A DNA stretch of 64,000 bases from Microplitis mediator (Eukaryota; Arthropoda; Insecta; Hymenoptera; Braconidae), in the NCBI RefSeq assembly GCF_029852145.1, contig NC_079969.1:24234459-24298458 (forward strand). The letters are read 5' to 3'. The notes under the pieces are model-generated. The model was not told the DNA's origin, made no database searches, and saw nothing but the letters and a program-made list of their open reading frames with translations. The translations under genes were made by a program, and so were the position numbers. Positions 46,933-59,402 of this stretch are shown one piece after another. The number at the start of each line of letters is the position of its first letter. Position 1 is the first letter of the stretch.

Positions 46933-47585
46933 GAATATTTTTATCTACACTCGATAAAATCGACTCAATAATTAATTTAACAAAAAAAGAATAACAATAA
47001 AATTCAAAATAAATTTTCTATTAAATTTTGAAAAATGAACTCTTCTTAATTAAAACAATAATTATTTTCATTACAATTGATATTTACAGATTTTTTATCG
47101 CCCATTTATATAAATTTTACACCCAATTATGTCTCAGTGAATTTAGTGCGCAATGAAAACTAATAAACCGCCTGTATTTTGATCAATAATTAAAATAAAT
47201 GAACATAATTATATTACTAACTCATATAATTAAATTTAAAACCAATCAATACAATTTAAATATGTTTTATTCAAACAGTCGGTGACACAAAAATTCATTT
47301 TCAAATTTACAAGACATTCCATTACAAATATTTTTACTAAAAAACAAAAGTATTATAAATATAAGCAAACAAAAAACATAATCACCATAAATTTAAAAAA
47401 ATAATAATAATAAAATATAATTTTCTACTTAAAATAAATAAAACTGCCAGTAAATTCTAAATATTTAAAATTAAAAGTGAAATTGTGTCTGAGTAAATCC
47501 TAACCTAAGTTCAAATTTTATTTGAAATCAATAAAAAATTTGAATAACAAAAAACTGAATAAATTTTTGAATAATAAACAAAACA
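46933..47585. promoter_or_regulatory. Upstream region of the geranylgeranyltransferase beta gene
   Basis: AT-rich, no element recognised. The promoter and 5' UTR of the plus-strand gene starting at 47586 must lie here or further left, but I cannot point to a core motif. Confidence 0.3.
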
Positions 47586-50316
47586 ATGGCACGAAATTTA
47601 ACCGCACAATTAGAAAAAAAGAAACACGCACAATATTTGAAAAGAATATTACAAATAATGCCGAGTCAAATGGCTCAATACGATTCAAATAGAATGATGT
47701 TTGCATTTTTTTCTGTATCAGGACTTGACATGCTCGACTCATTGAATTTGATAAACGAAACGGAGAAATTATCAGCCATCGAATGGATATACAAATTACA
47801 AGTGACAGATCCTGGTGTCAGATCTGGTTTTCAAGCCTCAACGATGCTACCAAATGATACGGCTCACTATCAATGTGGTTATTTACCGATGACTTATACG
47901 GCACTTGCAACATTATTAGCATTGGGCGATGATTTGAAACGCGTTAATAAGAAATCAATATTGGAAGGTATGCGTGCATGTCAGAATAATGATGGTTGTT
48001 TCATGGCAATGATAACTGAAAGCGAAAGCGACATGAGGTTTCTCTACTGTGCATGCTGTGTTTCTGCGATCCTCAATGATTGGTCTGGAATAAATAAAAC
48101 TACGGCTATTGATTATATTGTTAAGAGTATCGTAAGTAAATACTGTAATTATTTATTTATAAATATTCTGGCATTATGACATACAAATCGCTTCAAAACT
48201 TATCCATGCACAGACAACTTTATAGCATTTCTATATCTAAAACATGTGTACAGTTGGCTATTCGTCATAAGCCTGCCTGTTATTATTTATTGTCTATTTA
48301 TTTATTAATTTACGCTTTTGGCAATTTTAAAATTTTACAGTTACTTTTGCGTTATCACAGTGCGAATAAAACAAAAAAGAAACTGCAATGAACAGGATAC
48401 AGAAGTTTGTGCTTAACAATGCGAATAAAAGAAAAGAATTCGCCCGAATTTCTCTATATCAAAATTACGATCGCGAGCAAATTCACGGGAATTAAATTAA
48501 AAGATGTATTCATAGATCGAATGCCATAAAAGAATGTTGAAATTAAGGTTGTGAAAAAAATATGTCAATAAGAGAATCAGCAAGATAATTTGCAAGACCG
48601 CCAGCAAGACAATCAGCAAGACCACCAACAATACAAGCAGCAAGACAATGAGCAAGACAATTAGGAAGACCACCAGCAAGACAAGCAGCAAGACCGCCAT
48701 AAAGACAATTAGCATGACCACCAGCAAGACAATGAGCAAGACAACGAGCAAGACAATTGTATTGCTGATGGTCTTGCTAATTATCTTGCTAATTGTCTTG
48801 CTGCTTATCTTACTGGTGGTCTTGCTGGCGGTCTTGCTGCTACTACCTTACTTTCAACATTCTTTTATGGCATTCGATTTTTGAATATATCTTTTAATTT
48901 AATTCCCGTGAGTTTGCTCGCGATCGTCGTAGTGATATAGAGAAATTCGCGTGAATTTTTTTCTTTTATTCTTATTGTTGAACACAAACTTCCGTACCCT
49001 GACAATAATTAACAGATGATCTTGAGGAATAAATTACTAAAAAAAATAACAAAGTATTTTTATATTATAATTATTCTTAATTGTTGGACTCAGCCTTCAC
49101 TCTGGTTTCCATTTCCACTTGAATTTACTTTTTGAATGAATAAAACTAAACGCATGGTAGTGGAGAGACTGAAATTTCAATAAAAATTTCCCCTACGTCC
49201 CCTAGACCAGTCTTATGACGGGTAGTCGACTGTATCCTTGAACTGGTTACTCCAAAACATCTCTATCCAGAACAACTCTCAAGCTCAAGTTTTACTCCGA
49301 AACTTCTATTCAATGCCAAAACTATCCGAAATAAGACTATTCGTTATCGATGCAACTAAAAAATCATCTGCAACTGAGAAAACTTGTTAGCTAACATGGA
49401 AATTGACGTTTTTTTTAAATAACCGATGATTTTTTAGCTGCGTCAATAATGATAATTGTTTTGCCTAATTGGCTAAGCGTTTAATGTACTGGGGATTCTC
49501 TCATTAGAATAATTACAGTCATATGATGGAGCAATGGGACAAGGACCTGGACTGGAGTCACATGGTGGATCAACGTTCTGTGCGGTTGCCAGTCTATATC
49601 TCATGAACGAGCTCCACAATGTCCTGAATAAGGATCAAATTGACAAATTGAGACGTTGGTGTCTCATGAGACAAACCAGTGGGTTTCAAGGACGTCCTGG
49701 TAAACCATCAGACACCTGTTACAGCTTTTGGGTCGGCGCTACACTACATATGCTCGACTCTGGGCATCTTATTGATCCAGTAGAAAATCGAGAATTTATT
49801 TTGAGTACTCAAGATGATTCTATTGGAGGGTTTGCTAAATTTTATGATACACGTGCTGATCCATTGCATACTTATTTAGGTTCGTTTTTATAATTTATCA
49901 ATAATTTTAGTCTCTTATTTTTATAATTTTCGGTACAAAGAAAAAAAAGATTTCTTGGCGCAACAAAAATTTTTCATTATCAAATAAAAAAAATTTATTA
50001 GCTCAAGAAAATTTTTTCTTGCCCCAAGACAACTTTCGTTTTCAATCCATAATGCAAAAAATTTTCTTGGGGAGAGTAAAAATTTTTTGCGCCAAGAAGT
50101 TTCTTTTTTTTTGCGCAAATAATTGCAGCTTTAAAGTCAATTTTTAAATTTCTGTCTTTATTTTTCTGTTAATAATTTTTTTTTTAAATTATAGGTCTGT
50201 GTGGCTTGAGTTTGATGGGAGAACCTGGATTATTGTCAATGAATGCTGCTTTAAATGTATCTAATCGTGTCTACAATCATTTGAAAGAAATTCATAAAAA
50301 ATGGGAAAATGATTGA
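47586..50316 (+). CDS. betaggt-I: Geranylgeranyltransferase type I, beta subunit
   Basis: With the shared alpha subunit this enzyme attaches geranylgeranyl to the Cys of CAAX proteins such as Rho and Rac in the cytosol. Exons are 47586-48131, 49519-49879 and 50195-50316 (546+361+122 = 1029 nt, 342 residues). The donors GTAAGT and GTTCGT and acceptors TTACAG and TTATAG keep the frame. The prenyltransferase alpha-alpha barrel signature runs throughout: FFSVSGLDMLDSL, MTYTALATL, RFLYCACCVSAIL, GLESHGGSTFC, WCLMRQTSGFQGR, DTCYSFWVG and LSTQDDSIGGFAK. The zinc ligands are Asp247, Cys249 and His299, each 22 residues earlier than in the 377-residue human protein. All are present, so it should be active. 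The symbol is the fly ortholog's. Intron 1 carries a hairpin element. Confidence 0.95.
48393..49001. mobile_element. Foldback element with minisatellite core, in intron 1 of the prenyltransferase gene
   Basis: The outer arms (CAGGATACAGAAGTTTGTGC at the left; AACACAAACTTCCGTACCCTG at the right) pair over about 160 bp, with shared blocks ATTCGATTTTT/GATCGAATGCC, CGCGAGCAAA and AGAATGTTGAAA. The core at about 48585-48840 is a tandem of 10-12 bp AGCAAGACAA-type units, first in one orientation and then inverted (TTGTCTTGCT). Leu/Val-rich and Thr/Ser-rich frames over the core are artefacts of the repeat. Confidence 0.8.
49141..49232. mobile_element. Fragment of the CAGTCGACTACCCGTTATAA pogo-like MITE
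   Basis: Ninety-two bases matching one end of the copies at 18364-18971 and 60819-61441 (GGTAGTGGAGAGACTGAAAT ... GACGGGTAGTCGACTG, followed by TA). The rest of the element is absent. Confidence 0.8.
49940..50113. mobile_element. Short palindromic element (AAAGATTTCTTGGCGC family)
   Basis: AAAAAAGATTTCTTGGCGCA at the left and TGCGCCAAGAAGTTTCTTTT at the right, with the middle phrase CATAATGCAAAAAATT. A relative lies at about 56618-56790. Located in intron 2 of the prenyltransferase gene. Confidence 0.65.
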
Positions 50317-50380
50317 TAGTTTTATTGTTTTTTTTTTTTAATAAATAAATAAATAAATTTTATCGAAAAAAATTTTCATA
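50317..50380 (+). terminator. 3' UTR and polyadenylation signals of the prenyltransferase gene
   Basis: A run of AATAAATAAATAAATAAA lies about 20-40 bases after the stop codon and offers several AATAAA hexamers. Confidence 0.5.
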
Positions 50381-50631
50381 TCAAGCGCACATTAATAGAT
50401 TACTCGTGAGATTGTAATGAGATATTGTAATAAATTCTTATAATAATCTATTATATACGTATCATACAATTATCTATATGAGGCTTATATTTATTTATAA
50501 TTGCTGCATTTTTGAAATTTTTTAAGCAGCTACAATGTATCACAAGTAATTGTAATGATCACAGTAATTACCAGTAACACAATTTACTTTATCTTATATA
50601 TAAATTTAAAAGTTTATTCTGTTGAAAATAT

Positions 50632-50834
50632 ATGATTCTGAACTCAGTAGGCAATTGAAAGTTTTTGGATTTTTTTTTTCGCAAATCAGTTGCAAAAAAA
50701 AATAAACTAAAAATATGCACATGTAGAAAATTAAAAAAGCTACAGGTGCAATTTTTTGGAAAATTTTTTTCTTTGTAATTTATCATTTAAAAAAAATCCA
50801 AAAATTATTAGACGTCGGCTGACTTCAGTATCAT
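50632..50834. mobile_element. MITE, TGATACTGAAGTTAGCAGACGT family
   Basis: TGATTCTGAACTCAGTAGGC at the left and GTCGGCTGACTTCAGTATCA at the right; about 203 bp, shared middle ATATGCACATGTAGAAAATT (inverted orientation). Confidence 0.75.
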
Positions 50835-51262
50835 TAAAAATATAATTTATGTATAATGTTAATTACAATTATTGATCAGTTCAAATTTTAATACGTTAAA
50901 TTTAATATTTTAAAATTAAAAGAGAGTTAAAATTATTTTTCAACTGCATATTGATTATAATTATTATTATTATCGTTGAAAAGTAATCTCTGTGATTGAA
51001 TATACGGACAATAGTCTTTATACAGGAAGTTATAATGAATGTGAGCACTAGTTTCAAGATGCATTGTATTAAAAAAAAAAGTCTTTTTCTTATGTACCAT
51101 TAAAATAAATATATATGTGCTTTTATTTAATAACTTTCTTTTTATTTAAAATTTAAATACAATATCATATTTCAAATATTTCATTATTTTTATTTAAATT
51201 AAATTTCAAATTTTAGGAGCAAAATTTCTTATCAACTTTTCAATAAAGATATTTATCATCAC

Positions 51263-51324
<62 letters not shown>
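51263..51324. repeat. (ATT)n microsatellite
   Basis: About 20 ATT units without interruption. Confidence 0.95.
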
Positions 51325-51326
<2 letters not shown>

Positions 51327-51539
51327 AAAAAAAATATAAAATAGTATTTTATTTCAATGACTTAATTGATATCAATTAATAAAAAAAAAATAAACTCGAG
51401 CAGTTGACTCAACTGTCAGACTTCAGTGACCGTAACTACTTAAGGTGTTACATTGCACACATACATCTTGTACATACGTTTCATTTATATGATATATACT
51501 CATATATACATAACAACGTATATAAACGAATACATAGGA

Positions 51540-51838
51540 TTTTATTTTCCCCCACTCTGTAGCAAGTGAGAGGTTCCATGGTAACTGGGGTGGGTTGGTC
51601 GCAACGTCGAATCATAACAGTCAAGTAGATGTTGCTCGTCTGCTTGCGAAGTGACTACATCACTAGTTTTAAAAAAATTATTTATAGACTAGTTTTTAAT
51701 AATCATCAAGCAAATTTTTAATTGTGCCATTTAAATTAAGTGCTGTGACTAATTTTACTTTTTAATTCAAATACTTTTTGAAATAAATCATTTCCGCCAC
51801 AAGTTGAGTCGTTCGCGACTCACATCAATCTATCGAGG
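51540..51838 (+). promoter_or_regulatory. Candidate promoter / 5' UTR exon upstream of the TNFAIP8-like gene
   Basis: A less AT-rich stretch (CACTCTGTAGCAAGTGAGAG, TGGGGTGGGTTGGTCGCAAC) without a long frame is followed by a possible donor (CTATCGAG/GTTTGTAA) near 51838. It suits a distal 5' UTR exon on the plus strand. The link to the downstream gene rests on position only. Confidence 0.35.
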
Positions 51839-52699
51839 TTTGTAAATTATTATATATTATATATTTAAATGAACAATAGTACAAAATATATATAGATATA
51901 CACATATATATTTTAAAATAAAATATTTTAAATTGAATTACTATTATTATCATTTTAACAAGTGGTTTTACGGAGCACGATAAGTAAAAAGTAAACCGCG
52001 ATAAGTTAAATTTCCCCGGTTAAAAAACAATTTCGCTGTTTATATAAATATTTAGAAATGACTGGAATTTGTTTCCTGTCATTAAAAATTATTTAAATAA
52101 ATAATCTTATATATTATGATTAATTGACAGAGTAGTTTAGTAATCACTCAAGCGGATGTACGACGGATTTCCCGCGCGAATCTGCTGTCTATTAAATATT
52201 TACTTAAATTTTACAATTATTTGTTTACTGTGTAGACAGAGAAATTTATGTGGATGTTGAAATAATGGTTTGAAGAAATAATATAGTGGGTAATTAGACT
52301 GAGTAATTGTAAATTTTTCCTGAGTAGTTTTAAACTAAACGTCTTTCAAAATCAATGGGTCATGGTCGTATGGAGGTTCTACGTATAGTAAACATCGTAT
52401 TGATGTAATTTCAGTTAACCATCTCGTGGATAAATTGTTACTGCGAATTCTTGTGGACACGAACAATTTATAATGACACACGACACGATACTGTGGTAGT
52501 TAATATGCAAATTTAATGCAGTGGATATGACTACTGGTTAGTAAAATATATGAAATATGAAAAAGATTACTTTGTTAAAGTTAATTTTTATTCAGCACTT
52601 TTCAATAATATCATTAAGTGGTTAATTTAATTTAATTTTAAAAGTTTTATAATTTTATTTGAAATATAACTGGATTATTAGATCGCGAGAATAAAAGAG

Positions 52700-53222
52700 T
52701 TTTTTTTTTCAAATAAAAAAAAAAGAATTTGAGGGAACTTTCAAAATTGAGACAATTTTGAACTTTGAAATAATTAAAAGTGTGCAAATTTTTTAACTAG
52801 TGTGAACTTTTTCGCGGGTTTTTGTTTTGAAATTTTTTAAACAAATGTGATTTGAATTGACAATTTTGTAAGTTCAGAATTGGGTGCAATTTTTGGACTG
52901 TTTTCGAACGAGTACGAAAAATGATAAAAAATTGACGTTACCAAAAAGTTCTAATAAAAGTCAAAAAATGATAAATATTTTCAAATCATTTTCATTTTCT
53001 TTGCCTCATACCTGAATAATTCTAGTGAGAGTCGAAAATGTTCATAATTCCTTTTTTTTTAAGTTTTTCAAGCCCAAAAAATTGTCAATTCAAATCATTT
53101 TTACTCAAAAAATAAAAAAAGGCGCAGGAAAATTGTTCACTTTCTAACTTTTTCAAGTTTCAAAAATGTCCAAAGTTCTCTCAACTTTGGAAGTTCACTA
53201 TCACGAATTTTTTTTACATGGG
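52700..53222. mobile_element. TIR element, CCCGTGTAAAAAAATTCG family without the LINE insertion
   Basis: GAGACAATTTTGAACTTTGA at the left and TCTCAACTTTGGAAGTTCAC ... TTTTTTTTACATGGG at the right. The central part (CTTTTATTAGAACTTT in inverse, TTTGCCTCATACCTGAATAA) is colinear with the two halves of 29025-30131. Confidence 0.65.
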
Positions 53223-53999
53223 TATATTTAATGCATGTATAAAATATACATAACATTGAATTTGAGTTTTCAAAATTGAAATAAAAACTTTTCAATAAAA
53301 AAGTTTTGAGTATAAGAGTAAATAAAATATTTGAAAAACTTTATTTTACTCAGTAGCAAAACTAAACTTTGAATAAAATTTTATTTACACAGAATCCATA
53401 TAAGTATTTTATTTATATAATTTTTAATGTCATCCATGGGTGAATCGTGGCGGGAACTAGGTAACGTAGTTAAGAGGCAGGTGTCAGGGATTTCAGTAGC
53501 TATAGATTGAGGAAGAAGTCGGCTCGTGCTCGTAACCAGCTGTCGAGCAACAGCTGCATTTAAAATAGGGGATGCAGTGGTAGTTGAATCAAACGGCTGT
53601 TAAGCGAAATATATACTCATATATACATAAATAAATATATATACATGTATATGCTTTTATCCTTATCTACCAATTGCAGAACATATATTATATATACATC
53701 TCTATTGAAAGGGTTCGTGAGCTCAAGCTTTAACGTTTCAAGTATCGAAGATTAGAGGATGAGAAAATAATTTCCTGAGATAAATTCGTACTTAAGATTA
53801 AAAGCTTTTGCTCATTAGACACATGTGTTTTCAAAAAATTTTTAACGAATCTAATCCTCTTATAAATTTTTTAGTCGTCACGTAATTGACTATTTGTTCC
53901 TCTGTAAAAAAATTTTGTGTAAAAATTATTCATTCCCACGGTCTAAATTTAACACGATATTTGGTGTAAATTTTACACCTTCATTTACCCTACACTGTA
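53223..53999. other. Spacer with a possible regulatory patch at 53.44-53.6 kb
   Basis: A less AT-rich stretch has two E-box cores (CAGCTGTCGAGCAACAGCTG) at about 53538-53560. No exon is supported. The remainder is AT-rich. Confidence 0.35.
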
Positions 54000-54440
54000 A
54001 AAGAAAATTGTTTGAATTTTCAAAAATTGTATATAACGCAATAAACACATACATTTGTGCTTGAAATTTCATCACTAATTTCATATAGAATATAAAATAC
54101 ACGTTTTTGAATTTTCAAATTAACACTTTGGATTTTTAAATACTTTTTTTTTAATTTTCAAATAAGTATTATGAAATTTCAAATAGAATTTTTAAAATTC
54201 AATATATGTTTTAGAATTTTCAATACTTGCTTTGAAAATTTAAAAATCAAGTATAAATTCTAAGTACGTTTGTTAAAATTCATATTTTTTATCTTAATTT
54301 TGATACCAGCTTGATCATTAAATTACGCATATTAAATTTAAAGCTTTTTTCATAGAAAATACAATTCAAATACCTAATTATGAAAATTAAATTCTTTTGT
54401 ATTGTAATTTTCAAATTATTTTTAACAGTGTACACCGAGT
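54000..54440. mobile_element. Degenerate TIR element (CTGTAAAAGAAAATTGTTTG ends)
   Basis: CACTGTAAAAGAAAATTGTT at the left and AATTATTTTTAACAGTGTA at the right, with many GAATTTTCAAA / TTTGAAAATTC motifs between. About 435 bp. Confidence 0.55.
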
Positions 54441-55699
54441 CGAAAAATTTCCTACAGTGTAATTAGGAATGAATATTAATTAAAAGTTTCCGCTTGAATG
54501 TATCTATTGTATTAAAAATTAATTGTACTATCAATGTAATCAATTATCATAATTATTTATTGATTATACAATTGTCTTACTGCAATAATTAATTAGAACA
54601 GCATTGGTTGTTATTCAAGTGGAAATGTATGGAGAAATAAAAGTTGTTTATTCAAGTCGTAATATTTGAACTAAAAGTCCATTATTGGTCAAATGGGATC
54701 GGCTGTTGTCATGTTATTCGCCTTGAATACTATATTTTGCTCAGGTACTATTCATGGATCGATCCATGCCGAAACCGCGAGCAGAGGCATACCTTTCGCG
54801 GACTATTGATTTTTAAATTTTTAGACGAATATTTAAATATAACAAACAATAATAAATAAAAAAAACTACGACAGTAATGAAATTTATTTTTACTAAATTG
54901 TTTTATTTTAAAAAAATTTTTTCCTATTGATTTTATTTTTAATATTATATTTTTATTATATATGTAGATGTATATATTTATATAGACGAATTATTTTTAC
55001 TGACTTATGTTCCCAAATATTACTTTCTATTAAATGTATAAGGATCATAAATATTTTTGTTAACAAGAGTATTTTTGTGGATATGACAATTCTATACAAT
55101 GAAAATTTTTTGTTTCATTTTTTTTTTTATTATTTAATATCTATAAATAAATAAATAAATAAATTTGTGTAAATCCGTAAGATATTGAAAGTCCCCAAAG
55201 ACCTTGATAAGTTCGAATGACTTGAGTCTGGAATAAATGTGATGACAAGGGATTTAAAATGAAAAAACTTACACGAGTATATTCCATAAAAATGTAGACA
55301 TGATTTTATTTTATGTGAATTCAGATTTAACTTTTTTATCGAACATCTTTTTTTTATTCATAACTTATTATTATTTATTATATTTCGATGGTGGCCCAGA
55401 AATAGAATTTTGTTACGAATCTATATCTTTGTATCATTATAGCACTTAAAATATATTATAAATAGACAAATTTATGAAAACTTGAATGACAATCTTTTAA
55501 AAATATTTTCTTTTCAGTAAAAGCTTTTAATTAACTGAATAAATAATTTTTATAAAATATTAACTGAATAAATAATTGTCACTTCAAATAAGTAAACAAA
55601 AAAAAATTTTAATTCATTAGTATAAATTAATTACAATAATAAAATATTTTTTTTTATTGAGGTAGAACTGTCGGTTTTAATATTACCGCTCAAAATTCA
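54441..55699. other. AT-rich spacer, no gene seen
   Basis: A less AT-rich patch near 54680-54810 (GATCGATCCATGCCGAAACC) has only short frames. No element is recognised. Confidence 0.45.
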
Positions 55700-56420
55700 A
55701 TGAAATCCGACATATTAGTAGATAATGATAAGAAAATTAGGAATATTGGTAGATAATGATAAGAAAAAGATCCAATTAAATTTTTGAAGAGCTACAGAGA
55801 AAATAAATTCGATGAAACCTGTGATTTCTTATGTAGCTCTCAATTCTAAATATCCCGTGTAAAAAAATTTTTATTATGAATGTAGATATAAATTTCATGA
55901 CGAAACTCAGATCGTGACACAAATATGACTTTCATCATGAATTTGTATCAACAATTTTAATCATGACAAAATTATGACTCAGTCAAATTTTTATCCAAGT
56001 GATCCGAAGTTCATTCACTAAATTAATTTTACAATCGAAACTGATTTAATCGACTACTTGATAGAAGAAATTTATTGGTAATTTCTGAGTCGATAAATTT
56101 GACGAAGTGTTTAATACAGTAAAAATTCAGTCGTTTCTATCGAAGTCATTTTAAGTTCAATTCGAAGACGTAATAAATTTTTAGAAGTGATACGGATTTA
56201 CTAGACGAAAAATTGTGGGAGCAAATTCGTAATGAAAGTCATATTTGTGTCACGATCTAAGTTTCGTGATGAAATTCAGATCTAAATTCATTAGGACCAA
56301 AAATTTTTTTTACACATGAAAATCAAAATTTTACTGGTTCTCTGTAGCTTTTTAAAAATTTGGATCTTTTTCTTATCATTATCTACCAATATTCTGAATT
56401 TCATTAAATTCTGAATGATA
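55700..56420. mobile_element. TIR element (GGTAGATAATGATAAGAAAA arms) with nested insertion
   Basis: The arm at 55740-55800 (ATATTGGTAGATAATGATAA, GAAGAGCTACAGAGA) is inverted at 56337-56395 (TCTCTGTAGCTTTTTAAAAA, TTATCATTATCTACCAATAT). The left arm also has a 40-bp direct duplication. The centre is occupied by 55854-56317. Confidence 0.7.
55854..56317. mobile_element. TIR element, CCCGTGTAAAAAAATTTTTA ends, nested
   Basis: CCCGTGTAAAAAAATTTTTA at the left and AAAAATTTTTTTTACACATG at the right. The subterminal block CGTGACACAAATATGACTTTC is inverted as GAAAGTCATATTTGTGTCACG. Confidence 0.75.
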
Positions 56421-56449
56421 AGTCTAAAAAAGACTGTACTACTTTGAGT

Positions 56450-56790
56450 TATTCCACGGAAAAAAAAAGATTTCGTGGTGCAAGAAATTTTATTTTTTCA
56501 ATTCATAACACAAAAAATTTTTGGCGCGAAAAAATCCTTTGATTCGTGTACAATTGATACGAAATATTATTTACTAAATTAAAAAAGCTATAAAATATTA
56601 TTATTTTCCCCAAAACTTATCAGAAAAAAAAAGATTTTTTGGCGCAAAAAAAATTTTGCATCGAGAAATAAAAACAACAGTTTTTCCTCTCACTAAAAAA
56701 TTTGTTTTTGCCTCAAGAAATTTTTTGTTTTCTATTCATAATGCAAAAAATTTCTTGAGACAATTAAAAATTTTTTGTGTAGTTTTATTT
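56450..56790. mobile_element. Two adjacent short palindromic elements (AAAGATTTCTTGGCGC family)
   Basis: AAAAAAAAAGATTTCGTGGTGC at about 56460 and AAAAGATTTTTTGGCGCAAA at about 56626 begin units with the family's CATAATGCAAAAAATTTCTTGA middle. Both are degenerate. Confidence 0.55.
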
Positions 56791-57190
56791 TGAATTTTTT
56801 AAAATTATAAACTTTAATTTATGTTTTTTTTTATTGAACTGCATAAAAATTATCAGCATTTTGAATAAAACGACCTTCTGTCCACTCACTACAATATATG
56901 TCCTTGCCATTTAGAAGAACAAGTTCAAGAATGTATACATATATTTATATATATAAGATAAGACTTAAATAATAATGACATTACATTACTCAAAGTTATT
57001 TCATTAGAATGTTCATATAAATCCTGTAAAGCTTTTTATCAAGCTCTAGGTCAAATAACAACACAAAAGAAGATGTACTTTAATTAAAGTATAAAATTTA
57101 TATGAATATAATTCTGTGTACTTTATGTTAACTACTTGACTTTGACCTGACCTTGAAATCTAATTAGTATTCAAAAACTTTGCTTTTAGG

Positions 57191-57268
57191 TGGCGTGGGG
57201 TACAGCTGTGATGGAGTTGCAAAGTTGGTTCCTCTATCACCTGGTAGCCGTCACCGACTGCAATCAAG
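57191..57268 (+). other. Candidate alternative N-terminal exon of the TNFAIP8-like gene
   Basis: An acceptor (TTGCTTTTAG) is followed by GTGGCGTGGGGTACAGCTGT and a donor (AATCAAG/GTACTT). An ATG inside gives MELQSWFLYHLVAVTDCNQ and ends one base into a codon. That phase fits the acceptor at 59400, where TG precedes ATG 59403, producing ...NQ-V-MQST. GC content is well above the flanks. Coding use is inferred. Confidence 0.45.
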
Positions 57269-57677
57269 GTACTTTTTAAACATTTAAACTTAAGTACAAA
57301 ACTTTTAAATAGCCCCATTAGTTTATGTACGAAACTCACAATTAATGTACATCATTAATAAATAAATTACTCCGTAAAGTTAAACATTTAAAAACAGAGT
57401 TTGAATTTGTTTTTCTTTAATCATCAACTCAACATAATTTTTTTTAATACTCATCAATTACTTGTACATAATTTAATGCATCTTTTATTAATTATAATTG
57501 TATTATTTATTGTATAACTTTTTATTATTTTTAATTATAATTTTTATTATTTCTTTTTTATTTAGTTAGCTGAATATTTTAATTGACAATTTTATTTACT
57601 GTTATCGTAAATACTGGTCACTAGAAACTCAATTACACATTCATCACATTCATTATTGAATCACTGTAAATTCCACA

Positions 57678-57700
57678 AGGCTTTTAGTAACCGATGTTTG
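57678..57700 (+). other. Candidate alternative first exon with ATG and strong donor
   Basis: TAACCGATGTTTGATG/GTAAGTG: ATG TTT GAT G ends in the same phase as the exon at 57191-57268 and would give MFD-V-MQST when joined to 59401. No upstream acceptor is required if this is a first exon. Support is the donor and phase only. Confidence 0.35.
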
Positions 57701-58008
57701 ATGGTAAGTGTTTTTAAATTATTTTTAATTTTATTATTTGTACAAATAATTAATAGTACTGTAAGTCTACTAATTAAAAATTATCTTGCATGGAGAGACA
57801 ATTAACAGAAGGGTTCTAATTAATCATGGGAGTCATTTCCGCAATCGATAAAAATTATTCTCGTGTGTGCCCGGGTCAAAAACATAAAGATTTTGACTTT
57901 TTTGACTTGATTTTTAGTGCTATAATTTTTTGACTTGCATTTGACTTTTTTAACTTAAAAATTTACGCCAACTAAATCAAATTAAAGTTATATTAGTTTG
58001 GATTTTAC

Positions 58009-58520
58009 TTAAGGGGATACGCTACCGGACCTCTTTCTCACACTTAGAAAAACAAACGGGACTATCTTTGTTGCACTCGTAGAGTAAATGCATTTACTCA
58101 GAAAAAAATAAACTTTAAAAATTAGTATTTGAAATTTTGGTTCCATAACTAATGAACTTCGAAAATTTGAACTTTTACACTTTGAACTTGGAACTTTGAA
58201 CTTTGGCAATTTGAACTTTTGAAAATTTGAAATTTGAATAATTTAGTATTTCTTTCATCAAAAATAATTTTGTTTTTATATAATTATTTTTTTCATGTTT
58301 TTCATGTTTCATTCATTAAAGTTCAAACTTACAAAGGTTCAAATTGTCAAGTTCAAATTGGTAAAGTTCAATTTTCAAAGTTCATTAGGTCGGTCACCGA
58401 AATTATAATTCGGAACCCGGATGTCAATATGGAGAATTTTAAAATTCCAAATAAAAAAATTTATAATACGTGTCGTCAATTTTCTAAGTATCAGTTACGA
58501 TTTTTAAAGTTCAAATAGTA
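58009..58520. repeat. Simple-pattern region of GTTCAAA / TTTGAAC repeats
   Basis: About 58140-58390 is built from short GAACTTTG and AAGTTCAAA words in both orientations, with short frames on each strand. Unlike the named elements it has no clear ends. Confidence 0.4.
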
Positions 58521-58711
58521 ATTTTTCTTGCATAGACAATAAATTTTCATACTTATTCTGTAATTATTCACGTTTTGATCATAAACGAAAAAATTACTAT
58601 TTAGAATGATAATTTTTACTGATCACTTTATCATTATATTACTTGTCATTCTCAATTTATATAGTTCATTTTTTTCCGTGTGAGAATTTTAAAATAATTT
58701 TTCTCGGAGAC

Positions 58712-59072
58712 TAAACTATATTGGAAACATTTAATTGCCAAAAAAACATATCTGGCAGCCAAAAGACTAGAAATAAAAAATTCAGCAGTTTTTGAAAAAT
58801 ATTTTGAGCCTTGCAGGTGATAACTCTACTAATGGCTCGTAAGCCAATTAAGAGAGTTAGAGACTCAAAGAGTTATCTCTTGCAAGACCCCAAAATATTT
58901 TTCTTTTTGGAAGTCAGTAAAACCCAAAAGAGCACAAAAAACGAGCCATTGTTAGGAGAGTTATTTCCTGCAAGGTCCAAAATATTTTTAAAAAGCTGCT
59001 GGAAATTTTTATTTCTCGTCTTCTGGCTGCTAGGTATGTTTTTTGACAACTAAATGTTTCCAATATAGTTTA
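58712..59072. mobile_element. Foldback element of about 360 bp
   Basis: TAAACTATATTGGAAACATT at the left and AATGTTTCCAATATAGTTTA at the right. The match continues inward through GGCAGCCAAAAGAC/TCTTCTGGCTGC, CAGCAGTTTTT/AAAAAGCTGCTGG and TTGCAGGTGATAACTCTACTAATGGCTCGT-type blocks. A frame of 80 codons over it is an artefact. Confidence 0.8.
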
Positions 59073-59402
59073 ATTTTTGTATTGCAAGTTTTGAAAGGTT
59101 GTGTCTACGATTACGCAAGTATTATTTACGTTTTCAACGTCTAATACGATCAATCTACGATTTAAATTTCGACTCGGGTGGTCATAATATAAATATCTCT
59201 AAATACATATCTAAAAAAAAAATTTAAGTTCGTTCATTTTATATTTAAAAAAAAAAAGTTTTAAAATAAATTCTTTTCGATTTGACAAGAATGAAACTCA
59301 GCAGATTGGGTTCCTTGTAAAGTGGTCTATAAAAGTTTGTTTTAAATTTGTCATCTCAGTTGTTGTTGTTTTCTTCAAAGTACTTGTATTGCAATTACAG
59401 TG

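Noticed and set aside
48132..48391. Readthrough frames after prenyltransferase exon 1
   Set aside because: The GTAAGT donor at 48132 and homology resuming at 49519 show this is intron.
48497..48751. Leu/Val/Ile-rich frame resembling a membrane protein
   Set aside because: It is translation of the short tandem repeat core of a foldback element.
58811..59053. 80-codon frame
   Set aside because: It lies wholly in a palindromic foldback element.
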